From: an uncultured Eggerthellaceae bacterium
GTDB lineage: Bacteria > Actinomycetota > Coriobacteriia > Coriobacteriales > Eggerthellaceae
DNA length: 19,848 bases
Direction of reading: 5' to 3'
Assembly: GCA_947632575.1 (NCBI GenBank)
Contig: CANRPV010000009.1
Coordinates: forward strand, 1-19,848
Position 1 is the stretch's first letter, and each line of letters starts with the position of its first letter. Of this stretch, positions 1 to 5,565 are shown in pieces. Position numbers and translations under genes: made by a program. Under the pieces are notes generated by a model, which did no database searches, was not told where the DNA came from, and worked only from the letters and a program-made list of their open reading frames with translations.

Positions 1-96
1 CCGCTTGCTCTTCCGAACCAAAAAGTGGCGCTTTCGAACTCCTTGGGATTTGGCGGTCACAATGCCTGCCTCGCGATCTCTCCTTTCGAGATGTGA
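1..96 (+). CDS. fabF: 3-oxoacyl-ACP synthase II, C-terminal end (partial)
   Basis: Only the last 31 codons are present; the gene enters from the left edge in frame 1 and stops at TGA 94-96. The residues ALSNSLGFGGHNACLA match the C-terminal glycine-rich NSFGFGGxN signature of KAS I/II condensing enzymes; in the family the Phe of GFGG is the gate residue beside the acyl pocket. The enzyme elongates acyl-ACP with malonyl-ACP in the cytosol. The stop overlaps the fabZ GTG start as GTGA (93-96), which implies translational coupling within a fatty-acid synthesis operon. KAS I (FabB) cannot be excluded from so short a piece, but FabF is the usual partner in Gram-positive fab operons. Confidence 0.85.
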   Translation, partial: PLALPNQKVALSNSLGFGGHNACLAISPFEM

Positions 97-644
97 GTGA
101 GAGTGTGAGGCTAACAATGGAAGAGTCCAGCAACCAAACGCCAAGCAATCAAGCGTCAAACTACCAGGAGTCCAGAAACCAAGTGCCAAGCAATCAAGCG
201 CCTAGCTATCCTTGCGGCATCGATGAGATCAAGCAAGTTTTACCTCATAGGTCTCCGTTTCTCTGGTTGAGCCGCATCATTTCATGCACTCCGGGACAAG
301 AGGTGGTGGCAGAGTTGGACGTGGATCCAGGGCTGCCGCTTTTTAAGGGACATTTTCCCGAGTATCCTGTGCTTCCTGGCGTGATCATCATGGAGGCGCT
401 TGCCCAGGCGGCGGGATATTGCCTTATGGTCGAACCCGAGCGCCAGGGGTCTTTGGGCTTTTTCGCGGGCATTGACCAGGCAAAGTTTCGTCAGCAGGTA
501 CAACCTGGAGATGTCCTGACGCTTAAAGCCACCATAACGAAAGCCTCAAGCCGTTTTTGCGCCGCTGAGGTGGAGGCGAGTGTTGATGGTGCCGTCTGCG
601 CGACAGCGGTTCAGAAGTACATGATCGCCGCTCAGGAGTCGTAG
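93..644 (+). CDS. fabZ: 3-hydroxyacyl-ACP dehydratase FabZ with a repeat-bearing N-terminal extension
   Basis: Hot-dog-fold dehydratase that removes water from 3-hydroxyacyl-ACP to give trans-2-enoyl-ACP. The catalytic motif GHFPEYPVLPGV carries His87, and the catalytic Glu is Glu101 in IIMEALAQAAG. The conserved core begins near Ile43 (IDEIKQVLPHRSPFLWL) and ends at the usual place. Counting from GTG 93 the protein has 183 residues, about 35-40 more than typical FabZ. The extra N-terminus is Asn/Gln/Ser-rich and holds two copies of a 15-residue unit. GTG 93 overlaps the fabF stop as GTGA, so coupled initiation is likely. The alternative ATG at 117 follows a weak GTGAGG and would shorten the protein by eight residues. 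Function is confident; the start is not. Confidence 0.93.
   Translation: MSESVRLTMEESSNQTPSNQASNYQESRNQVPSNQAPSYPCGIDEIKQVLPHRSPFLWLSRIISCTPGQEVVAELDVDPGLPLFKGHFPEYPVLPGVIIMEALAQAAGYCLMVEPERQGSLGFFAGIDQAKFRQQVQPGDVLTLKATITKASSRFCAAEVEASVDGAVCATAVQKYMIAAQES
123..212 (+). repeat. 45-bp imperfect tandem duplication in fabZ
   Basis: Copies at 123-167 and 168-212 both begin GAGTCCAG and share a block containing GCCAAGCAATCAAGCG. The period is 45 bases, so the frame is kept. They encode ESSNQTPSNQASNYQ and ESRNQVPSNQAPSYP, which lie entirely before the FabZ catalytic core. Confidence 0.88.
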
Positions 645-683
645 CACTTAGAGTCATGGATATCAGGCTGGTGTCAACAGGGG

Positions 684-705
684 CGGAGAAAAATCCCTTT
701 CTCCG
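684..705 (+). terminator. possible hairpin terminator after fabZ
   Basis: CGGAGAAA (684-691) pairs perfectly with TTTCTCCG (698-705) around a six-base loop, 40 bases after the fabZ stop. There is no T-run after it, so it may be a processing or pausing hairpin instead of a classical intrinsic terminator. Confidence 0.4.
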
Positions 706-751
706 TATTCTCGAAGGGAAGTCTTATGGAAACCTTTAATATCTGATGCGC

Positions 752-793
752 CCTTTGCGGCACTGCCTTTACGGCACAACCTTTTTACGACGC
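752..793 (+). repeat. 14-bp degenerate tandem repeat, three copies
   Basis: CCTTTGCGGCAC (752-763) recurs as CCTTTACGGCAC (766-777) and as a looser copy, CCTTTTTACGACG, from 780. It lies in the fabZ-galU gap. Just downstream, ACGCGA (790-795) can pair with TCGCGT (801-806). The rest of the 198-base gap shows no gene. Confidence 0.6.
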
Positions 794-842
794 GATTTTG
801 TCGCGTGACCCTTATCTGTTCGCCTTTTGAGAAGGAAGTGAA

Positions 843-1676
843 ATGAAGGCCCTTATTCCCGCCGCCGGTCTCGGCACCCGTTTTCTCCCTGCAACCAAAG
901 CTCAGCCGAAAGAGATGCTTTTAGTGGTGGATCGTCCGGCGATTCAATACGTTGTCGAAGAGGGGCTGGCTTCCGGCGCCGATGAGGTCATCATCATCAA
1001 TAGCTATGGCAAGAAGGCCATCGAGGAGCATTTTTCTCCCGATCCCGAGCTCGTGAAGATTCTGAAAGAGCGTGGCAAGGCCGACCTGGCGGCTTTGGTC
1101 GAATATGTGGGCAGCTTGAACGTCAGCTACGTTTATCAAACCGAAGCGCGCGGCTTGGGTGATGCGGTCTGCTGCGCGGCGAACGAGGTGGGAGATGAGC
1201 GCTTCTACGTGCTCCTCGGCGACGTTTTGGTTCCCAAGAACAATATGCTGCCTCAGATGAAGGTCGTATCCGACGCGCATGGCGGTGCAAGTGTGATCGC
1301 GGTCATGCCCGTACCTGATGATCAGGTCTCTCGCTTTGGCGTTATCGCCGGTGTTGAGGTATCCAACGGGGTATGGAAGGTGACCAAGCTGGTGGAGAAG
1401 CCGGCTTTTGAGGATGCGCCTTCTAACCTGGGTGTGTTTGGCCGCTATCTGTTGAGTCCGCGCATCATGGAGATCCTCAAAACCATCGAACCAGGTGTGG
1501 GCGGCGAAATCCAATTGACCGACGCTCTTGACGCCCTGCTTGCCGAAGAGGAGGTCTATGCGTTGGTGATCGATCCCAACGACGGTTACGATACCGGTAC
1601 GCCGGAGAGCTGGCTTGAGACCAACAACACTCTCTTTGAGCTTCGCAAGAGCGAGAATCGCATCTGGGCTCGTTAG
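843..1676 (+). CDS. galU: UTP-glucose-1-phosphate uridylyltransferase
   Basis: Makes UDP-glucose from UTP and glucose-1-phosphate, feeding cell-envelope glycan synthesis in the cytosol. The N-terminal nucleotide-binding signature ALIPAAGLGTRFLPATKAQPKEM spans residues 3-25. A metal-site Asp is expected at Asp127 in VLLGDVLV, and the sugar-phosphate motif VEKP lies at 184-187 with Lys186. GGEIQLTDAL (220-229) is the family signature near the active site. At 277 residues it is slightly shorter than the roughly 290-300 of most bacterial GalU proteins. The start ATG follows GAAGGAAG (831-838). The gene is flanked by structured intergenic regions and is probably its own transcription unit. A thymidylyltransferase (RmlA) is less likely because of the GTRFLPATK and EIQLTDAL patterns. 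Confidence 0.95.
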   Translation: MKALIPAAGLGTRFLPATKAQPKEMLLVVDRPAIQYVVEEGLASGADEVIIINSYGKKAIEEHFSPDPELVKILKERGKADLAALVEYVGSLNVSYVYQTEARGLGDAVCCAANEVGDERFYVLLGDVLVPKNNMLPQMKVVSDAHGGASVIAVMPVPDDQVSRFGVIAGVEVSNGVWKVTKLVEKPAFEDAPSNLGVFGRYLLSPRIMEILKTIEPGVGGEIQLTDALDALLAEEEVYALVIDPNDGYDTGTPESWLETNNTLFELRKSENRIWAR

Positions 1677-1691
1677 AACTTCAAAAAGATG

Positions 1692-1725
1692 CGACCCGGT
1701 GAAGAGGGGGACGTTCACCGGGTCG
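1692..1725 (+). terminator. strong hairpin after galU, probable terminator
   Basis: CGACCCGGTGAA (1692-1703) pairs perfectly over 12 bases with TTCACCGGGTCG (1714-1725), leaving a ten-base loop. It starts 15 bases after the galU stop. No T-run follows, so it would be a U-less terminator of the kind proposed for actinobacteria, or an mRNA 3'-end stabiliser. Confidence 0.55.
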
Positions 1726-1727
1726 TA

Positions 1728-1820
1728 AGGAGGGATGTGCGGTTGCCGAACAACCGCTCTGCTTCTGAAAGGGAGAAAGCAGACAAGTGATCTAATAGGA
1801 GGTCGAATCACTTGTTCTGC
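1728..1820 (+). promoter_or_regulatory. structured leader with alternative hairpins between galU and rarA
   Basis: Three further inverted repeats follow the galU hairpin. GCGGTTG (1739-1745) pairs with CAACCGC (1751-1757). TCTGCTT (1758-1764) pairs with AAGCAGA (1777-1783). GCAGACAAGTGAT (1779-1791) pairs with ATCACTTGTTCTGC (1807-1820) over 13 pairs with one bulged T. The last two share GCAGA and cannot form together. Two strong Shine-Dalgarno-like AGGAGG boxes occur (1728-1733 and 1797-1802), the second in the loop of the last hairpin, and each lies nine bases before a TTG. No convincing protein follows either. Remaining bases up to rarA show no gene. Confidence 0.5.
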
Positions 1821-1891
1821 CTAAGTATAACGAGCTACCTTGAAGTCTCTATGAATGACGGGTGGGCATCTTATGAATTACGCGGTGCACC

Positions 1892-3247
1892 ATGGACACG
1901 CTTTTTACCGAAATTGAACAACGGGAAAAGTCAAAAGTGGCCCCTTTGGCGGTGCGTATGCGACCGCGCACCCTTGATGAGCTGGTGGGTCAAGAGGACG
2001 CCGTCGGTCCCGGCAGCTGGTTGCGCAACGCGATCGAACAGGACAGCTTAAGCTCAGTCATCCTTTTCGGCCCCGCCGGTACCGGCAAAACTTCCCTCGC
2101 TCACGTTATCGCCGAGACGACCCAGGCAGTATTTGTGGAAGTCTCAGCCATCGGAGGCACGGTATCTGATCTCAGACGAGAGATCGATTCAGCCGAGCGT
2201 CGGCTTCTCTCGTCGGGCCTTACCACGATCCTGTTTGTGGATGAGATCCATCGCTTCAATCGCTCCCAGCAAGACGCTTTGCTCCACGCGGTGGAAGATC
2301 GCACCATCGTCTTGGTGGGCGCAACCACGGAGAACCCGTTTTTCGAGGTCAACTCCGCTTTGATATCACGCTCCCGGGTGGTGGAGCTCCATTCTCTCGC
2401 CGACAAGGACATCGCGACGCTCCTTGAGCGAGCGGTCGAGGATGAACGAGGACTCAACGGAGCCTATGAGCTTACCGATCAAGCCCGCGACGCCATCATC
2501 TTGCTCGCCGGTGGCGATGGCCGCTCCGCGATCACCACGCTTGAGCTTGCGGCTGGTTTGGTGAAGAAGGGGACGCGGGAGGCCCCCAGTGTCATTGACG
2601 AGGAGGCGGTGCGAAGCGCCAATCCTCATCGGAGTCTTCCCTACGACAAGAATAAGGATATGCACTATGACGTCATATCCGCGTTTATCAAGTCCATGCG
2701 CGGCAGCGATCCCGACGCGGCGCTCTATTATCTGGCTCGCATGATCGACGGAGGAGAGGATCCGAAGTTCATCGCCCGTCGTATCTTCATCCTAGCGTCG
2801 GAGGATATCGGTAACGCCGATCCTAACGCGCTTCTCGTGGCGGAGGCTGCTTTTCGATCGGCCGAGGTTATCGGCTATCCTGAGTGCCGCATAAACCTCG
2901 CTCAGGCGGCTATCTACATGGCTCTCGCCCCGAAAAGCAACGCCGTCATCATGGGGATCGATAAGGCTTTGCAGGAAGTGCGCCAAGGTCCCGCGCGTGC
3001 CGTGCCTGATCATCTGCGAGATCGTCATCGTCCCGGTTCGGAAAACTATGGACCCTATCGCTATCCGCACAACTATCCGAAAGGCTGGGTAGACCAGCGC
3101 TATCTTCCCGAGGGTCTCGAAAAGGGATGCTTCTATCAGCCAAGCGACAGGGGTTGGGAATCCTACCGCTTCGAAGTCACCATGCGGGACCGAACCCCAG
3201 AACCGCCCGATGACCTTAGTGGCCTAAGTAACGAAGCAGCTACTTGA
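1892..3247 (+). CDS. rarA: replication-associated recombination protein RarA/MgsA, AAA+ ATPase
   Basis: Clamp-loader-like AAA+ ATPase of the RarA/MgsA/WRNIP1 family that acts at stalled replication forks. Residues 60-68 form the Walker A loop (GPAGTGKTS), 114-120 the Walker B (LFVDEIH), 143-148 sensor 1 (GATTEN), 159-163 the likely Arg-finger region (SRSRV) and 208-211 the sensor-2-side GDGR. The C-terminal MgsA domain is evident in HYDVISAFIKSMRGSDPDAALYY (written here split: HYDVISAFIKSM then RGSDPDAALYYLARM) and in ASEDIGNADPNAL. The length of 451 residues fits the family. An in-frame TGA at 1874-1876 excludes a longer form. The start ATG has only a poor ribosome-binding site (GGTG inside the palindrome GGTGCACC 1884-1891), so expression is probably low or depends on the structured leader. 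Confidence 0.95.
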   Translation: MDTLFTEIEQREKSKVAPLAVRMRPRTLDELVGQEDAVGPGSWLRNAIEQDSLSSVILFGPAGTGKTSLAHVIAETTQAVFVEVSAIGGTVSDLRREIDSAERRLLSSGLTTILFVDEIHRFNRSQQDALLHAVEDRTIVLVGATTENPFFEVNSALISRSRVVELHSLADKDIATLLERAVEDERGLNGAYELTDQARDAIILLAGGDGRSAITTLELAAGLVKKGTREAPSVIDEEAVRSANPHRSLPYDKNKDMHYDVISAFIKSMRGSDPDAALYYLARMIDGGEDPKFIARRIFILASEDIGNADPNALLVAEAAFRSAEVIGYPECRINLAQAAIYMALAPKSNAVIMGIDKALQEVRQGPARAVPDHLRDRHRPGSENYGPYRYPHNYPKGWVDQRYLPEGLEKGCFYQPSDRGWESYRFEVTMRDRTPEPPDDLSGLSNEAAT

Positions 3248-3259
3248 TTAAACTGTCGG

Positions 3260-3287
3260 TTCAAATAGCCCGTGAGATGTTTAGAAT
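3260..3287 (+). promoter_or_regulatory. candidate promoter for the DUF948-transporter pair
   Basis: TTCAAA (3260-3265) and TAGAAT (3282-3287) are 16 bases apart in the 137-base gap after rarA. The -10 box and what follows (TTAGAATAGAGGTCATAATA, 3281-3300) closely resemble the sequence in front of alaS. The rest of the gap holds a degenerate repeat with GGAGCTG at 3319 and 3343. Confidence 0.4.
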
Positions 3288-3384
3288 AGAGGTCATAATA
3301 AAGCTACCCAGGATCAGCGGAGCTGGATGATCTGCGACGGCTGGAGCTGAAGAGCTGGGCAACGTCGATGAAGGGAACACGAGC

Positions 3385-3969
3385 ATGGAAGTCATCAACA
3401 TCATTCTTCCCATTGTCTACATCGTTGTGGGTTGTCTGTTGGTGTGGTTCATCGTCGAATTGGTGATTACCATTCGCAAGGCGCGCAATACGGTGACCGA
3501 TCTACAGCAGAAGCTTGAGCCGACGCTCGACAACGTTCAGCGCATATCGGCGGGGGTCGAGCCGCTCATCAAAAAGGTTGATCCCATGATGGATCGCGTG
3601 AACCTCACCGTCGATGCCGCTAATTTGGAAATCATGCGTCTCGATCAGGTGATGGAGGACATGAAAAAGATCACCGGGTCTGTGGCTAATACGCTCGATA
3701 CCGTCGATACGGTAACCAGTGCTCCGCTTGATCTGGTCGCTTCCGTCACCGATAAGGTGCGCAAGCGCTTCCGTCCTCGTTATGCCTCCAAGGAATCCGA
3801 GAAGCTGGGCGAGGGCCAGAAGGCTGGCGCTGCCAAAGAGGCGGAGAAGCTGGGCGACGGTCAGAAAAGCGGCTCAGAGGTAGTTCATGAACTTGTGGAT
3901 GAGGCCTCTGACGCGGCCGCGAACGCCGCCGTGGAAATCCATGACAATCTCAAGGACTTAGGCAAATAG
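3385..3969 (+). CDS. membrane-anchored DUF948-type protein (YtxG-like)
   Basis: A 194-residue protein with one N-terminal membrane helix (about residues 5-27, IILPIVYIVVGCLLVWFIVE) followed by a long charged, heptad-like region (about 30-110: KARNTVTDLQQKLEPTLDNV and similar). This is the architecture of the DUF948 family, whose precise role is unknown. Residues 139-168 contain a duplicated EKLGxGQKxG unit with a 15-residue period. The C-terminus is acidic and alanine-rich. AAGGGA (3371-3376) lies eight bases before the ATG. The stop is three bases before the next start, so the two genes are almost certainly cotranscribed and the proteins may act together at the membrane. Family assignment rests on architecture and is moderately secure. 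Confidence 0.8.
   Translation: MEVINIILPIVYIVVGCLLVWFIVELVITIRKARNTVTDLQQKLEPTLDNVQRISAGVEPLIKKVDPMMDRVNLTVDAANLEIMRLDQVMEDMKKITGSVANTLDTVDTVTSAPLDLVASVTDKVRKRFRPRYASKESEKLGEGQKAGAAKEAEKLGDGQKSGSEVVHELVDEASDAAANAAVEIHDNLKDLGK
3799..3888 (+). repeat. 45-bp in-frame tandem duplication in the DUF948 gene
   Basis: GAGAAGCTGGGCGA occurs at 3799-3812 and again at 3844-3857, exactly 45 bases apart. The two 15-codon units encode EKLGEGQKAG and EKLGDGQKSG plus diverged linkers. They are in the hydrophilic tail, outside the membrane helix and the predicted coiled region. Confidence 0.8.
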
Positions 3970-3972
3970 TAC

Positions 3973-5403
3973 ATGGCGAATGCCACTGACAAGCCTGCTA
4001 CCACGACTCCTCAGTCGACTCCTCAGCCGCCTGCTCAACTGGCAGTTAAGCCGCGAAGCGGTCAGGAGCGCTACGAAACAGCTCGTATGCGTTTTGTGAC
4101 CATATGGAGCGTCGTTGGCGCCATATTGCTTGCGGGTGTGGTTATCTACCTGATGAGAATCCTTGCGATGCCCATCAGCATCTTGGCTTGGACGGTCGTC
4201 ATCGTGTTTTGTCTGCGGGAGATCGTCAATCGATTCTCTAAGTGGGGTTTGAACCGGACATTGGCGACGGTGTTCGCCTATGTCATAGGCTTTATCATTC
4301 TGCTGGCCATTGGGCTGCTGCTCTTTTCGCCTATCTTTGGTCTGAATAATCAGTTCAATGACTTGATTAAATCCTTGCCGGGCTATGTCCAGCAAGTGAC
4401 GGATTGGTTGGAGTCCCTCTACAGTCGTTACAGCTCAGTGCTCAACGATGACACGGTTCGCCAGGTCATCAGCTCTCTTCAAAGCGCCGTCAGCTCTTGG
4501 GCCAGCCAAGTGGCCCAAAATAGTGCCAGCTTCGTGATCAATTTTGGCACCGCCATCGGCAATAGCTTCATGGCCATTGGCTTTGGCCTGGTCATCGCTT
4601 TCTGGGTTCTCATGCAGCTGCCCGCCATCGGTCGCGAGACCATGCGCGTGATTGGTCCGAAACATGAGGAGGGCGCCCGCTTTTGGCATTGGACCTTCAC
4701 GCGAGTTATGGGTGGCTATATCAAGGGGACGCTGCTGCAGTGCGCCATCATCGGTGTCGCAGGTGGCATCCTCTATGCGATCGTCGGAGTGCCCTATGCA
4801 GCCGCACTGGCGGTCATCACCGGCGTTCTCAACATTATCCCCATCATCGGCCCGTGGCTTGGTGGTGGCTTAGCCGCTTTGATGGCTATCTTCGTAAGTC
4901 CCCTGAGCGCGATCATCGTGCTGGTGGGTATCATCATTATCCAAAACTTCGTCTACACCTTCGTCTCACCGCGCATCATGGCGAATTCGGTGGACGTGCA
5001 TCCGGCGGTCACGCTCCTCGCTTTGATGACAGGCATGGCCATTGGTAATGCGATGGCGGGTCTCGTTGGCTCTTTGGTTGGCATGCTGGCCTCCATCCCA
5101 GCCGCCGCCGTAATCAAGGCTATCTTCGTCTATTACTTCGAAAAGCACACCGGTCGGCGTATCGTAGCCGAGGATGGTGTCTTCTTCCAGGGCAAACCTT
5201 TGGATGAGCTGAACTCCGATCAGCAAAAGGCCGAACACGAAGGGCCTTTGGGTCGCTTTGTCTCCCATATTCATCGCACCAAGCACGAAGAGGCAGAAAA
5301 ACCCGATTCGGGAGCCGACGTGACAGATGATGATGGCCTTGCGGCCATACAAGACGTCCTGCTCGACGGCGATAAGCCAGATTCCTCCGATACTTCATCC
5401 TAA
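3973..5403 (+). CDS. AI-2E/PerM family membrane transporter
   Basis: A 476-residue polytopic protein of the AI-2E exporter/PerM (UPF0118) family. Hydrophobic segments lie near residues 42-62, 66-84, 97-120, 195-215, 252-272, 275-303, 308-333 and 343-388, with the family's soluble region between segments three and four (about 121-190). The conserved motif LNIIPIIGPWLGG is at 286-298. The N-terminus (1-35) and the tail from about 393 are hydrophilic and presumably cytosolic. The substrate cannot be told from sequence; members have been linked to AI-2 export or to Na+/H+ exchange. No clear ribosome-binding site is visible, and the start is three bases after the DUF948 stop, so translation is probably coupled. 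Confidence 0.88.
   Translation: MANATDKPATTTPQSTPQPPAQLAVKPRSGQERYETARMRFVTIWSVVGAILLAGVVIYLMRILAMPISILAWTVVIVFCLREIVNRFSKWGLNRTLATVFAYVIGFIILLAIGLLLFSPIFGLNNQFNDLIKSLPGYVQQVTDWLESLYSRYSSVLNDDTVRQVISSLQSAVSSWASQVAQNSASFVINFGTAIGNSFMAIGFGLVIAFWVLMQLPAIGRETMRVIGPKHEEGARFWHWTFTRVMGGYIKGTLLQCAIIGVAGGILYAIVGVPYAAALAVITGVLNIIPIIGPWLGGGLAALMAIFVSPLSAIIVLVGIIIIQNFVYTFVSPRIMANSVDVHPAVTLLALMTGMAIGNAMAGLVGSLVGMLASIPAAAVIKAIFVYYFEKHTGRRIVAEDGVFFQGKPLDELNSDQQKAEHEGPLGRFVSHIHRTKHEEAEKPDSGADVTDDDGLAAIQDVLLDGDKPDSSDTSS
4004..4026 (+). repeat. 12-bp direct repeat at the transporter N-terminus
   Basis: CGACTCCTCAG occurs at 4004-4014 and 4016-4026, a four-codon period that gives the repeated TPQS/TPQP near residues 12-19. 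Confidence 0.7.
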
Positions 5404-5429
5404 TCCAGCTTTTACTCGTCATCGAGTTT

Positions 5430-5477
5430 GATCGAATCAGATGGATCAGGTCCGATCCGATCAGAACTGATCTGATC
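5430..5477 (+). promoter_or_regulatory. GATC-rich leader region upstream of alaS
   Basis: Six GATC tetranucleotides fall within 48 bases (5430, 5444, 5454, 5459, 5469 and 5474). GATCAG (5459-5464) and CTGATC (5467-5472) form a dyad around AA. It lies between the transporter stop and the alaS promoter candidate. Its role is unknown; a protein-binding site or simple repeat drift are both possible. A weak hairpin (ACTCG 5414-5418 / CGAGT 5423-5427, then TTT) just upstream could end the preceding transcript. Confidence 0.4.
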
Positions 5478-5480
5478 TCA

Positions 5481-5520
5481 GCGAATCTCTTAAGCGAATC
5501 TCGTTAAAATAGGCCATAAT
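5481..5520 (+). promoter_or_regulatory. 13-bp direct repeat and candidate alaS promoter
   Basis: GCGAATCTCTTAA (5481-5493) is repeated as GCGAATCTCGTTAA from 5494. The second copy ends in the candidate -10 box TAAAAT (5505-5510). TTAAAATAGGCCATAATAAG (5504-5523) resembles the sequence before the DUF948 gene. A start of transcription near 5517 would exclude the far-upstream TTG at 5527 as a normal alaS start. Confidence 0.4.
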
Positions 5521-5565
5521 AAGCTTTTGCTTTCTTATGCGATTGAGAAGAATGGAATCGTGACC

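Noticed and set aside
921..1811. Antisense open frame (296 codons) opposite galU
   Set aside because: Shadow of galU; no family motif and no sensible start signal.
1735..1824. Short leader-peptide frame (29 codons) after AAGGAGGG
   Set aside because: The ATG touches the Shine-Dalgarno box, leaving no spacer, and the peptide shows no codon run typical of attenuation.
1857..1891. Resemblance of GGGTGG and CGCGG to a T-box leader
   Set aside because: The two parts are not contiguous as in the T-box AGGGTGGNACCGCG motif, no specifier stem is seen, and rarA is not an amino-acid gene.
1812..2051. 79-codon frame from TTG after AGGAGGT
   Set aside because: It runs 160 bases into rarA in another frame and has no conserved features; only its initiation signal is of interest.
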